A stretch of DNA of 64,000 bases from an uncultured Fodinibius sp. (GCA_913057775.1 CAJXOG010000003.1:1-64000); one strand, 5' to 3'. Counted from the first letter of the stretch, positions 9,052 through 19,643 are shown. Program-made: numbers and translations. The notes: generated by a model not told the origin, from the letters alone.

Positions 9052-12000
9052 ATGAAATTTCTTGTACGAATTGAAGCTGTGGCAGATGAAACAGGACCGG
9101 TCATTGAAAAAATCATGCGCTTTTTAGGGCCTGAGAGTCGGGACAGGGTGGAGCAACTTGTAGAAAGCGGGGGGGTGATTATACGAAACCTGAACAAACA
9201 GGCAGCTAAGCATACAGCTTCCATCTTGGAAGCTGCTGGGGCGAAGGCAACTGTGGAAAAAATGGGAGGTGAAACCGAACCTGCCTTCACCGTAAAAGTC
9301 CTAGACCGGCAGACAAATGATCCTGTTTCGAATGCTGAGGTTGAAGTTACCGGTAATGGTGAATCCATTACCGAAGGAATAACCGACGGGCAGGGAACAG
9401 TAGAGTTTTTGGATTTTGAAGGATTGGTTAAGGAGATATTTCCTAACGAGCGTCCGGAGATTGAAGTGACCGTGCAGAGGAAAGGCAGTGAAGTGAAATC
9501 GATTCATAAACCATTTCGTTGGGAAAGTTTTGAAGGTGCGGATGGTGATTACCAGCTTGTAGTAACAGCAGCTTCTCCCAGACCCAATAAGCCAGAGACT
9601 GAAGGAGAATATGTCGTACAGGGTACAATTACACTCGAAAATGGAGAGCCTGCAGCAGGATATACAGTCAGGGTATTTGATCGGGATCTCAGAAGTGAAA
9701 TCAGGCTGGGAGAGAGTCAGACCGATAAGCAGGGCAGGTATGCTATACGATATTCTCCTGCCGCTTACGGCAGTCCTGAAAAGGGGAGTGCCGATCTTGA
9801 TATTCGTGTCTATACAAAGTCGGGCAATCGCAAGCTTGTCACCGAAGTTCAAAACAGAGAGCTGGCGAAAATCGGGGATTCTTTAATTTTATTTAATGCT
9901 GGAAGGGAGGAGACAATTAATCTGGGAATAACTACTCGTAAGGTTACTACTTCTCTGTATGAGGATGTTGTTTCCGCCCTCGAGCCTTTGCCGGATGAGG
10001 TTACTCTTCCCGATCTTACAGATGAAGATATTTACTTTCTGCATCATGAGACGGGCCGCGGACTTAATGAAATTGCTTTTGTCGTTTCTGATGCTCAACT
10101 CCAATCTAAAATAGGCATGGCCGAAGGGGTGTTTTTCGGCCTCGCGATAAATGACATTGGGGTTATCTTTTCCGATGAAAATGGTATTCCGGAGATAAAC
10201 CTGCCGGAGGTACTGGAACATTCCGTGGATCGACTTATGAATGTAATGGATACGGCGCTTGAAGAACACCAAGTACCCTCGCATCTTGAGGAAAAGAAAA
10301 GTTCTATCCGTAACAATTTTGAAAGATTGAAAGCATCGAATACCGCTGAGAGTCCGATTAAGCAGCGAGAAAAAATCCGAAAACTAGGAACGATTGCGGG
10401 ACTGGATGAGGATACTTCCGAAAAATTAGCCGACCGATTTAAGGGAAGTGTTCCAACTAAAGAAGATTTGACAACACTTGTAGAAGAAGGAACAATCAAG
10501 GAAAGTCAGCTGCCTGAACTCAAACTTACTTTTGATCTTTCTGAAATAACAGGAAGACAGCCGAAGCTTGTCGACACGCTAAAGACAACATCGTTGCCGA
10601 GTATTGATAATCCGATAAATACTGCTCGTGACCTGGCAGCTTTAGACGAGGAGGACTGGAAAAATGTGTTGAAGAATAACGAAATTGAGGCTCCTTCCGA
10701 CCAGGATGTGGACAGTTATGCAAAAAGTCTTGCCCGTTCGGTTGAATATCGATTCCCCACGACCGTATTTTCATATCGAATAATCCAAAAAGACCGTAGT
10801 GATATTGCTAATCGGATTGGTAATATTCAGGAGCTGATCGATTTAGAGGGAAATCTCTTTACTGATATCGTTAATCATCGGAAGAAACTAGACAATATCG
10901 ATGCCGATGATGAGGAGTGGAAAGATCTTAAAAAGCTGGCTGGTTTGGCGCGTACCTTTTCTCATCTTGGTGTTCCGGCAGTATTGGACGATCCGGATCT
11001 GTCCAGTTCGGAGAAGATTGAGGAGGTTGAAAAACGCATAAAGCCTGTTAAGACCTTTATCAGCCAAAATGAGGGGATGGATATACGAAGCGCCGATTTT
11101 GTAGGTCTCTCGAAAAGCAATGATTCCGAATCTGGAGAGGGGCAAACCGAACTGAATTTTGAAGGTATTGAGGATTCGGAAAAACCTCTTGTGCGGCGGC
11201 AAATGATGACTTTCCAGCGCGTGTATTCAGTGGCCCCCAATGTAAATGCTGCTGACACTTTACTGACTTCGGGTTACAGCTCTGCTTATGATATCTCCAG
11301 TGCAAATCTGAAGAATTTCTCAGAAGAAATTGATCTCTCGGTACAGGAAGCTGCCCGCGTACATAATCAGGCGGTATTGGATGCCGATCATACCAATTAT
11401 GTGGTTGGGAGCATACTACCCTTGATCCCCGACCTAAACTTACGTACGGAGGTTGATAATGTTGATGAAGACTTGGTGAATGAACTCCGTGACCTAGACG
11501 GTTTTGAAGATCTCTTCAGGAGTCAGCAGGGGTGTGACTGTGCTCATTGTCAGTCAATATTTGGGCCCTTAGCTTATTATGTGGACTTGATGTCTTTCAT
11601 CGAGAACAAAATATTAAGTAACACTTTCAAAGGGAAACCGGATCATCCCATCCATCTCAAAACCAGACGACCCGACCTATGGGATCAGCTCGAGCTTTCC
11701 TGTGAAAATGCAACTGAGTATGTGCCCTATCTCGAAATTGTGAACGAGGTACTAAGCAACTACATTTTCAATGTTGAAGAACTTGAACTAGGAGCCCATG
11801 AGACCAAAGAAGAAGCGGTATTTTCTTTATTTAGTAGTGGTGACCGTTCCTTTGATCAGCCGGTAAACCTTCCACTTGAGGAGTTAAGAATGGGAATGGA
11901 CCGTCTCGGCATCAAATTCCCCGAGGCTGTTAAAGCTGCAGGCGGAGACAAAGATGCAATCAGAAGAGCGTGGCTTGGGTTATCAAAAGAAGAGGTTTTA

Positions 12001-15000
12001 ACTGTTACCACTTCGATCGCAGATGATGAACATGTTATTCGAAAGCGGTATGGTCTTTCCGATGATGCTGACCTGACAAAATTGACTACAGATCAGCTGA
12101 TGAAGGCTGCGGACCTGACACGTGAGGAACTGGGACGGCTAGCAAAGCTGGACTATATTGATGCTGGTGGATCCGGCTTGCGTATTGTTACAATTCAAGG
12201 TGAGGATGCCGTTCAGCCCACGGGAGAGGAGGTTAAAGGGCTAGACGCCGACCGGCTGGATCGCATATTTCGGTTTGTCAGATTATGGCGTTCTTTGCCT
12301 TGGACTCTTGAAGCACTGGACTACGTGCTTGCCATGTTTAAACGACAAAATATTACTGATGGCATAGATAAAGATGCTTTACAGGAAATATCGAGACTAC
12401 TTAGCCTGCAGGATAAACTCGATATTTCGGTTGAGAAGGTATGTGTGTTTGCTGATCGTATTCCCGAGCAAAGTCTGAAGATAGAGGGAAAAGAACTCTA
12501 TGATCAGCTTTTTAATGCACAGATTTATGTCGATAAGGAAGGGCGTTTTACTCCTTCGAATCCCGTCCATTTTCGATGTCCCTTTTTCGAATCCCCTTCG
12601 GCGACGAATGAAGGCAGTGATTCCGCTTTGCCGCGGTTATTGAGTGCTCTTGAACTTTCCGAAGAGGCATTTGTTTCGTTGATGGAATCACTGCGTCCGC
12701 ATTTAAATCCTTTCCTTGAAATACCTGAAGGTGGAAATGAAAAACGATATCACATTAAGTTGAATCTTGATAATTTGTCGCTTCTCTATCGGCATGCTTT
12801 ACTCATGCACAATCGAGATTTATCGGTGGAGGAACTTTTCCATGCATTAAATATGATTCAGACGAGAAATCATCCGCATATAAAAAATATGGATGATCTT
12901 GACGCTCTTCTGGAGTTTCTGCGGTGGGTCAGGCAAGCCGGACTTAGCTTAAATGACGTGGAATTTTCAACTGGTGCCGGGCGTGAAGATGAGTATCAGT
13001 TTGATTCAACAACGGCAGATGAATTTGTAAAGAGTCTGGAAGAACGGGTTACATTTACGAAAAGCGCCTTTAATGAAATTTCGGAACTGGAGGATAATCA
13101 TCTTGATAAGCTCATTAAATTCTTGGTTAGCGAAGGTCTTCTTACCAAGGTAAACAGTAGCAATAGGTATCGCCTGTCCCCTTCATATAACCAAGGTAGC
13201 CTACCTCAACTACCCGAAGAACCGTTGCAGCAACAAAAAGAGGTAGTTTCCACCATCTTGGATCGTTACATCCCGGAGGTGCACGTAGCGGAATTGCTTG
13301 CTGAAAAGTTGGAGAGCACACAAAACCGTCTCCGTGGTATGGCGGCTATTGTGACCGGTTCATTTGCCGGGAACGGTCTGGCGTTGGACAGGCAGCTTGG
13401 AATCCAGCTTAGCAAGAGTTCGACTTCCAGTTCTGATCTTCTCGATTTCTTGGAACCGCTGGAAGAAATACAACGGATTTTCGAACGGCTGGAGATCAGT
13501 ACCACATCTCTTAAATTTGTATCAAATAATCCTGAGTTATTTGGTTTGCAAGCAGGTCAGGATCACCCTGTTGGATTACAGGCGTTACAGTCTCTTGCCA
13601 GTTATTCAAAACTATATGACAGGTTTGAAGATAGTTACGAAGGTTTACATGCATTACTTGCTGATGAGGCTTTTGGAGATCCATTCGATTCGCTTAACCA
13701 GTCGGATAAAGATCGTATTGTCAAATTATTTAGTGATCTGATGTCGGCTACAAAAGAGCTAGCGCGTACTTTGCTTGCCCAGATACCCTATTCCGGACAA
13801 ACGGTATCGGCACTTGTTGTTCTCAACGATGCATGGAATCTGGCAAAAAGAATGGGAACAAGTGGAAACGGCCTTCAGCAGCTTCAATCTGACCAATATA
13901 ACGATATTCGAAAGGCCCGGGACATGGTCTATACTGTTTTGCGGGACGAATATGACAACCCTGATAATCGGCAGGCCGTACTTCAACCGCTTAAAGAAAA
14001 ACTGCTTGGCCGGAAGCGTGATGTGCTCGTTAGTCATCTTTTAGCCAGACCGGAATTGGACTTTGATGATTCGAAAGATCTATACTACTATTTTCTTCTG
14101 GATCCGGAGATGGAAGGATGTGCCCAAACATCGCGGGTCGTTGCCGGTACCTCCAGCCTCCAGCTTTATGTACACCGCTGCCGGATGAACCTCGAACAGA
14201 CCGAGGATGGAGATATAAGAGTCAAGCCCGAACAGATACCTGAGGCTGAGTGGGACTGGCGGCGAAAGTACCGGATCTGGGAGGCCAACCGTAAGGTATT
14301 CCTTTATCCAGAGAATTATCTAGAGCCAGAACTAAGGGACAACAAAAGCCCTGCCTTTAAAGAGCTCGAGGATCGGCTGATGCAGGAGGATATGGATGAA
14401 GCAGCGGCTGAGCGACTGTATCGCGGCTACCTAGACCGATTCTCCGAAGTAGCCGACCTACGAATTGCAGGTAGTTATTTCGATCAGAGTCCGCAGAAAG
14501 AAAAGGAAGGGACCCTGTACTTGGTCGGAAAGACTGCCGCACAACCAGGTCGCTTTTATTTACGCACCCGGCAGGGAGAAAGTTGGTCTGTCTGGAAAGA
14601 AATTGATCAGGAAATCAATGCCGGAAAGATTTCCCCAATTGTTTATTTAAATCAGCTCTACTTGTTTTGGGTGGAAATTAATACCAAACCCTGGAATAAA
14701 CAGGGAGATTCTGACGGAGGTAATAGTTTTAAGGGGTATAAGCATGACATAAAGCTAAAATACATCGTTCAAAAGGCTGAGGGAGGTTGGTCGGCTCCAC
14801 AAGAGATTACATTGCCATCACAGATTGACATAATTGAGGACCCCCTAATTTTAGTTCATGATCCTCAGTATGGCAATTCGGATGTTAACAAGCTTCATCC
14901 TAAGTATCAGGAGACGGAATTCCCCCTACATGGGGAACACCGGTCTGGTGATTTTAAGCCGGAACCGGTTGAAGGTTATACTCTTGAAGAACGTCTTTTC

Positions 15001-18000
15001 ACAAGGATTTTCCCTTTTGTCTTTCAGAACCGTCTCTTTTTTCAATACGGTGATGATGAAACGGTATATCGACTGGATGTTCGTTCAAGGAAAGCAGAAA
15101 GTGCTTCCGATGCAGTGCCTTCGAAAACTTTTTCCACTGAAAAGATAAGAAAAGTAATGAAGGATGAATGGCGTCATCGCAGAAGAAGATGGGAGCAATT
15201 TAAAGATACGGTCAGATTATATCTGATTCGTGGTGACAATACTTTTGACAGGCATCGTTATTATTATGAGTCTGAGAAGGATCGGACAAAGGTATTTGGA
15301 CCACAACCTTTCGAGCATGAAACGGGCAATCCGATTCTTGGTGAAATCCCGTTTAATGCGCGTATTGAATCGGTAAATAATGCACCCCACCTATGGATTT
15401 ACCAGCAGGATGACGGGGCAATGCTTCTGGAGCGGACTGGTGAGATGGAAGTATCAGGGCATAAGTTGCGAACCCGCGTTGCGAAGGATTTGCAGAAGAA
15501 GCTTTTCCGTGAGGATGTCTGGTCCATGTTAAGTCTGGACACACAAAATGATCTAGATGAAGATCGACTGTTTGAACAACAAAGAGATATATTAAAAACT
15601 TCACGGTCAAGAGTAGCAGGTTCATTTGACAGTTATATCTGGGAAATATTTTTCCACGCTCCACTGTTAATTGCCGATACTCTAAATGCACGTAGCCGGT
15701 ACGAAAAGGCTGAGCGCTGGTATAATGTTATATTTGATCCAATGGGGGAAAAGCTGCCAGGACGCAGGAAGCAAAAAGTTTATCACCCCAAAGACCGGAA
15801 CTGGCGGTTTTCAGCACTTCACGAGCTTGACTTACCAAAGCTGAAAAAAATGCTAAATGGTAGCAGTTCGGCCTATAGTGCATATCGGAAAGATCCTTTC
15901 AATCCCCATGCGATAGCGAGGTTGCGACCTACGGCTTATCAACGGAATGTTGTGATGAAGTACGTCGATAACCTGATCGACTGGGGCGATCAGCTCTTTA
16001 CGCGTGACACTCGGGAATCTATCAATGAGGCTACACTACTTTATATTACGGCTGCTGATATTCTTGGTGAACGGCCGGATACTCTGGGCAGTTGTGATAC
16101 ACCTGCTCCAGAAACGACTTATGATTCTCTGGAGACAGATGATGGGTTCATAGTAACCGTTGAGAATATGGTGCACGCCTACAGTAACACCCGTCCAATG
16201 AGTCTGTCAATAAATGGGAATGGCCGCAATAACGGCTCTGATAACGGAGGTTCGACAGGAACATTCTCTTCTTTCAATACAATGAGTACTGTAAATAATA
16301 GTGTAGGAGTAGAATCGGGAAGTAGTGGATTAGATTTCACGATCCGGGGAGCTGGGCCAATCATGGAGATAGCAGATGCTAATAGTTTGCCATTTGATCA
16401 GCCTTCAACCGAAATTGGAGAGATTCCGATAGGTGACTTGGGAACTGGCGTAGGCAAGTTGATACCTTTTGCTTCCGATCGGCCGGTTTTCTGTATTCCC
16501 AAAAATGAAAAACTGCTTTCCTATTGGGATCGTGTTGAAGACCGCCTGTTCAAGATTCGCAACTGCATGAATATAGAAGGGTTTCGTCGGACACTGGCCC
16601 TTTTTGAACCCCCCGTTTCTCCCGCAATGCTTGCAAAGGCACGGGCTGCCGGACTTTCTATTGATGAGGTTATGGGTTCGGCTATGGGAGAGCTGCCTCC
16701 TTACCGATTTTCGTATCTTATTGGTAAAGCCAAAGAATATGTTTCAACACTTCGTGGACTCGGTGGGGCATTGTTGGCAGCACTTGAGAAAAAAGATGCA
16801 GAAGAACTGGCACAGCTTCGTTCCGTACATAAACAGAATATCCAGAGAATGACTAAGCAGATACGGGATCAGCAGATACAGGTGGCAAAAAAGTCTGTAG
16901 ATAGCCTCGAAAAACAGAAAGAGCGGGCAAAGGCTCGAAGGAAAAACCTCCAGAAAAAAATAGATAAGGGACTTAATGAATTTGAAATTACTTCACTTGC
17001 CTTGTCAAGTTCGGCCCTTGTTTCTCATGGCGTGGCTACTGTGCTTGCTGCACTGGCTCCTCCCGCAAAGGCTGCTCCGCAAATAGAAGGTGGGTATGCA
17101 AGCTTGGGAGGTTTCTTTACCGTTGAGTATGGAGGTGAGCAGACTGGTGGTGCTGCGGAATCAGCAGCACAAATTCTCCGTGATGTTTCAACTGGTCTAA
17201 ATATGGGTGCTGGGATAGCATCTACACTGGGCAGTTACGATCGCAGGATGAAGGAGTGGAAGTTTCAGCGCGATATGGCTGATATGGAAATTGATCGTAT
17301 TGAAAAAGATATTGCTGCAGCAGAGATAAGAGCCGAGATTGCTGAAAAAGAGCTCGAAATCCATGAGAAACAGATGGATCAGACCGAAGAAGTTTACGAG
17401 TTTTATGAAAGCAAGTTCTCAAACCTTGGCCTATATAACTGGTTATCCTCTGAGGTTAAAAAGCTGTACCGCAATGCCTATAATATGGCTCTTGAAGTTG
17501 CGCAGATGGCAGAAAAGGCTTACCAATACGAAATGGATGAAGATACAAGTTTTATTGCGGTTGACAATTGGGACAGCGAGCACCAGGGACTGCTTTCAGG
17601 AGAAAAGCTGATGATCCAGTTGCAAGAGATGGATAAAGCTTATTTGGAAAATGATCAGCGGGATTATGAGGTAAACCAGACATTCTCACTGGCACAGATT
17701 GATCCGCTTGCGCTGCAAAAACTTCGTGAGAAGGGGAGCTGTGAATTTAAAATAGCGGAGCCATTTTTTGATGTTGCATATCCTGGACAATATAAACGCC
17801 GTATCAAATCTGTTCGGCTTACAATTCCTTGCGTGACAGGTCCGTATGTGAATGTAAATGCGAAACTTACCCTATTGCAGGCATATATACGTGAAGAACC
17901 AAATCTGGGAGAGGATCAATTAAAAAGAGAACCCCGCTCAAGGAATACATCTATTGCCACAAGTCAGGCTCAGAATGATGGAGGAGTCTTTGAATTGGGC

Positions 18001-18756
18001 TTTAACCAAGAGCGATATATGCCTTTTGAAGGTGCGGGAGCAGTGAGTGACTGGAAGTTACAGCTTCCGGATACATTCCGTTCGTTCGATTACGATAGTA
18101 TTTCAGATGTTTTGGTTCATATCAGTTATACAGCGAAAGAGGACGGGGTTTTTCGTGATAAGGTTGTCAATAATTTACGAGAGCAATTCAATAAGCTTGC
18201 AAGCGACAGTGGAGTGAGCCGCGGCTTCAGCCTTAAACAAGAATATGCTTCCGAATTTAGACAATTATACCGCACTCATGATGGAGATAAACAGAAGGTT
18301 ACTGTACGGCTGGATAATCGCCATTTCCCATATTTCCTGCATCAGGAAAAGCTTGAGCTAAAACAGGTAGTTGTTGGGTTTAAGCTGGATGAACAGTGGG
18401 CAGAATATTATTCAGATGGAAGTGGTGGAGCAGGTCCCATTTCCGCTAAGCTAAAGCTTGGTGAGAATAGCCGATCACACGAAGTAAGTGAGACACTAAA
18501 GAAAACTAATGGAATAATGGGCTTCCAAGATAAAATACCTCATGCATCTTTTGATACATCTGGAGCTAATGTAGCCATTAGTAATGAAAGCCTGTCATCT
18601 ACTCTTGAATTTGATAAGGAGGAACTGGTAGACTTGTATAAAAATATGCATTCTGAAGCAGGTGTTTCGGTTGATCAGTCAAATGTTTCGGTAACTGATT
18701 TGGATAAGATCCTGGATGATATATTTGTGGTTCTTACTGTTAAAATTGAAGATTAA
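9052..18756 (+). CDS. Tc toxin subunit A (TcA) with extended N-terminus
   Basis: TcA subunits form the pentameric bell-shaped channel that binds target cells and injects the TcB-TcC payload. Residues 1-77 resemble the C-terminal domain of ribosomal protein L7/L12 (AAKHTASILEAAGAKATVE). Two beta-sandwich modules of the carboxypeptidase-regulatory type follow (about 80-170 and 183-300). The VRP1-like region carries C828-D-C-A-H-C833 followed by QSIFGPLAYYVDL. The ABC-toxin N and neuraminidase-like regions lie near 1690-1900 (AGSYFDQSPQ, LYLFWVEI). Long coiled-coil helices and a hydrophobic Ala/Gly-rich pore segment span about 2590-2840. The C-terminal TcB-binding domain (FSLAQIDPLALQKLR, IAEPFFDVAYPGQYKRRI) ends at 3234. 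It is longer than the usual ~2500 residues because of the N-terminal extras. It follows the TcB-TcC gene on the same strand and is probably co-transcribed. Confidence 0.92.
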   Translation: MKFLVRIEAVADETGPVIEKIMRFLGPESRDRVEQLVESGGVIIRNLNKQAAKHTASILEAAGAKATVEKMGGETEPAFTVKVLDRQTNDPVSNAEVEVTGNGESITEGITDGQGTVEFLDFEGLVKEIFPNERPEIEVTVQRKGSEVKSIHKPFRWESFEGADGDYQLVVTAASPRPNKPETEGEYVVQGTITLENGEPAAGYTVRVFDRDLRSEIRLGESQTDKQGRYAIRYSPAAYGSPEKGSADLDIRVYTKSGNRKLVTEVQNRELAKIGDSLILFNAGREETINLGITTRKVTTSLYEDVVSALEPLPDEVTLPDLTDEDIYFLHHETGRGLNEIAFVVSDAQLQSKIGMAEGVFFGLAINDIGVIFSDENGIPEINLPEVLEHSVDRLMNVMDTALEEHQVPSHLEEKKSSIRNNFERLKASNTAESPIKQREKIRKLGTIAGLDEDTSEKLADRFKGSVPTKEDLTTLVEEGTIKESQLPELKLTFDLSEITGRQPKLVDTLKTTSLPSIDNPINTARDLAALDEEDWKNVLKNNEIEAPSDQDVDSYAKSLARSVEYRFPTTVFSYRIIQKDRSDIANRIGNIQELIDLEGNLFTDIVNHRKKLDNIDADDEEWKDLKKLAGLARTFSHLGVPAVLDDPDLSSSEKIEEVEKRIKPVKTFISQNEGMDIRSADFVGLSKSNDSESGEGQTELNFEGIEDSEKPLVRRQMMTFQRVYSVAPNVNAADTLLTSGYSSAYDISSANLKNFSEEIDLSVQEAARVHNQAVLDADHTNYVVGSILPLIPDLNLRTEVDNVDEDLVNELRDLDGFEDLFRSQQGCDCAHCQSIFGPLAYYVDLMSFIENKILSNTFKGKPDHPIHLKTRRPDLWDQLELSCENATEYVPYLEIVNEVLSNYIFNVEELELGAHETKEEAVFSLFSSGDRSFDQPVNLPLEELRMGMDRLGIKFPEAVKAAGGDKDAIRRAWLGLSKEEVLTVTTSIADDEHVIRKRYGLSDDADLTKLTTDQLMKAADLTREELGRLAKLDYIDAGGSGLRIVTIQGEDAVQPTGEEVKGLDADRLDRIFRFVRLWRSLPWTLEALDYVLAMFKRQNITDGIDKDALQEISRLLSLQDKLDISVEKVCVFADRIPEQSLKIEGKELYDQLFNAQIYVDKEGRFTPSNPVHFRCPFFESPSATNEGSDSALPRLLSALELSEEAFVSLMESLRPHLNPFLEIPEGGNEKRYHIKLNLDNLSLLYRHALLMHNRDLSVEELFHALNMIQTRNHPHIKNMDDLDALLEFLRWVRQAGLSLNDVEFSTGAGREDEYQFDSTTADEFVKSLEERVTFTKSAFNEISELEDNHLDKLIKFLVSEGLLTKVNSSNRYRLSPSYNQGSLPQLPEEPLQQQKEVVSTILDRYIPEVHVAELLAEKLESTQNRLRGMAAIVTGSFAGNGLALDRQLGIQLSKSSTSSSDLLDFLEPLEEIQRIFERLEISTTSLKFVSNNPELFGLQAGQDHPVGLQALQSLASYSKLYDRFEDSYEGLHALLADEAFGDPFDSLNQSDKDRIVKLFSDLMSATKELARTLLAQIPYSGQTVSALVVLNDAWNLAKRMGTSGNGLQQLQSDQYNDIRKARDMVYTVLRDEYDNPDNRQAVLQPLKEKLLGRKRDVLVSHLLARPELDFDDSKDLYYYFLLDPEMEGCAQTSRVVAGTSSLQLYVHRCRMNLEQTEDGDIRVKPEQIPEAEWDWRRKYRIWEANRKVFLYPENYLEPELRDNKSPAFKELEDRLMQEDMDEAAAERLYRGYLDRFSEVADLRIAGSYFDQSPQKEKEGTLYLVGKTAAQPGRFYLRTRQGESWSVWKEIDQEINAGKISPIVYLNQLYLFWVEINTKPWNKQGDSDGGNSFKGYKHDIKLKYIVQKAEGGWSAPQEITLPSQIDIIEDPLILVHDPQYGNSDVNKLHPKYQETEFPLHGEHRSGDFKPEPVEGYTLEERLFTRIFPFVFQNRLFFQYGDDETVYRLDVRSRKAESASDAVPSKTFSTEKIRKVMKDEWRHRRRRWEQFKDTVRLYLIRGDNTFDRHRYYYESEKDRTKVFGPQPFEHETGNPILGEIPFNARIESVNNAPHLWIYQQDDGAMLLERTGEMEVSGHKLRTRVAKDLQKKLFREDVWSMLSLDTQNDLDEDRLFEQQRDILKTSRSRVAGSFDSYIWEIFFHAPLLIADTLNARSRYEKAERWYNVIFDPMGEKLPGRRKQKVYHPKDRNWRFSALHELDLPKLKKMLNGSSSAYSAYRKDPFNPHAIARLRPTAYQRNVVMKYVDNLIDWGDQLFTRDTRESINEATLLYITAADILGERPDTLGSCDTPAPETTYDSLETDDGFIVTVENMVHAYSNTRPMSLSINGNGRNNGSDNGGSTGTFSSFNTMSTVNNSVGVESGSSGLDFTIRGAGPIMEIADANSLPFDQPSTEIGEIPIGDLGTGVGKLIPFASDRPVFCIPKNEKLLSYWDRVEDRLFKIRNCMNIEGFRRTLALFEPPVSPAMLAKARAAGLSIDEVMGSAMGELPPYRFSYLIGKAKEYVSTLRGLGGALLAALEKKDAEELAQLRSVHKQNIQRMTKQIRDQQIQVAKKSVDSLEKQKERAKARRKNLQKKIDKGLNEFEITSLALSSSALVSHGVATVLAALAPPAKAAPQIEGGYASLGGFFTVEYGGEQTGGAAESAAQILRDVSTGLNMGAGIASTLGSYDRRMKEWKFQRDMADMEIDRIEKDIAAAEIRAEIAEKELEIHEKQMDQTEEVYEFYESKFSNLGLYNWLSSEVKKLYRNAYNMALEVAQMAEKAYQYEMDEDTSFIAVDNWDSEHQGLLSGEKLMIQLQEMDKAYLENDQRDYEVNQTFSLAQIDPLALQKLREKGSCEFKIAEPFFDVAYPGQYKRRIKSVRLTIPCVTGPYVNVNAKLTLLQAYIREEPNLGEDQLKREPRSRNTSIATSQAQNDGGVFELGFNQERYMPFEGAGAVSDWKLQLPDTFRSFDYDSISDVLVHISYTAKEDGVFRDKVVNNLREQFNKLASDSGVSRGFSLKQEYASEFRQLYRTHDGDKQKVTVRLDNRHFPYFLHQEKLELKQVVVGFKLDEQWAEYYSDGSGGAGPISAKLKLGENSRSHEVSETLKKTNGIMGFQDKIPHASFDTSGANVAISNESLSSTLEFDKEELVDLYKNMHSEAGVSVDQSNVSVTDLDKILDDIFVVLTVKIED

Positions 18757-18890
18757 AAGATAAATAAAATTTTAATTTATACCCTCACATTTGAAAAAAT
18801 GTAATGGTTAAGTTATATGGATTTTATTTTGCCCAGAGGAAAAGCAAATGAGTCATTTTTTATGATTCAATAAATGAGTCTAATATTTTA

Positions 18891-19235
18891 TTAATTCTTT
18901 CCTTCCCAGTGAAAAATATGCATTAACCGGTGGATTGCTGGTGCAATAACTATACTGGCAGTAATAAGAAAAATGAGGCCGGCATAAAGTGTATAAAGGC
19001 TCAAGAATAATTTCCCAGTAGTTGTTTTTGGGACTTCTATAATGCCTAGGCCACTTAGAACCGTAGCTGAATGTAGAATCGACTTGTAGGGGGAATAATC
19101 TTCAAAATATATCAATCCTAATACTCCAATTCCCAATGAACATAAAACAACAAGCAATGAGACAACTATATGTTTGGCTATCCGATTAAAAAATCTCGCT
19201 TGAGAAATTGGCGGCTCATTTCTGGATTCATACAT
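18891..19235 (-). CDS. Small membrane protein, possible ion-channel-like fold
   Basis: The protein has 114 residues, a short polar N-terminus, a hydrophobic helix at about 20-45, a re-entrant-looking segment at about 52-70 (SILHSATVLSGLGIIEVP) and a second helix at about 76-102, then a His-rich tail (HRLMHIFHWEGK). Helix, pore loop, helix is the layout of two-TM potassium-channel pore modules, but the TVGYG filter is absent and replaced by LSGLGIIEVP. The gene stands alone, converging on the tcA gene, with the tRNA-Asp gene upstream. No function can be assigned with confidence; the composition and length argue that it is a true gene. Confidence 0.65.
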   Translation of the reverse strand: MYESRNEPPISQARFFNRIAKHIVVSLLVVLCSLGIGVLGLIYFEDYSPYKSILHSATVLSGLGIIEVPKTTTGKLFLSLYTLYAGLIFLITASIVIAPAIHRLMHIFHWEGKN

Positions 19236-19604
19236 CTTATAGTGGTATTAAATTATATATTGATGCTTATTCTGTTTACGATTGCAAACTATACGGTGAA
19301 ATAAAGTATATAAACTTTTCAACCGGTTGAAAATAACTCTTTAGTTCTGTTGAGGACTATGAACTTGTGATTTTTAGATTTGGATATTGGCAGTCAAATA
19401 AATTCACCTATTCTTTGATTTTGCAGGTTTTATTTTCGGCGATTAAAGTAATCTCATTACCAGATACAGGATAGTGTTCTCTCTTGTCTTCGCACGGAAA
19501 TTGCACGCTCTTTTAAAAATAATTTGGGTACATGTGCTTAATTCTGTTACCCAAATGTTACCCAAATCTGAAAATCAGGGGCAGAAATAAGGCAAATTTA
19601 GCCA
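19236..19604. other. Non-coding stretch between the membrane protein gene and the tRNA
   Basis: No convincing gene is seen in this AT-rich stretch. Its right part holds the GTTACCCAAAT repeats listed separately; the rest shows no recognisable element. Confidence 0.5.
19521..19567. repeat. Tandem and inverted ACCCAAAT repeats next to tRNA-Asp
   Basis: GTTACCCAAAT occurs twice in tandem (19546-19556 and 19557-19567). An inverted copy, AATTTGGGTAC, lies at 19521-19531. Short repeats of this type just past the 3' end of a tRNA are often integrase-binding or attachment-site remnants, but no integrase gene is visible here. Confidence 0.4.
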
Positions 19605-19643
19605 AATAAAAAAGCCCTTAACTCTATGTGAGTCAAGGGCTTA
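19605..19643 (-). terminator. Rho-independent terminator of tRNA-Asp
   Basis: Read on the minus strand, TAAGCCCTTGACT pairs with AGTTAAGGGCTT around a short loop and is followed by a run of T. It lies just after the 3' end of the tRNA. Confidence 0.8.

Noticed and set aside
9301..9852. A 183-codon minus-strand frame inside the TcA gene
   Set aside because: It is the antisense of the N-terminal modules of TcA, which are clearly coding on the plus strand.
19236..19604. CRISPR array in the repeat-bearing gap
   Set aside because: Only two tandem 11-base copies and one inverted copy occur, without regular spacers.
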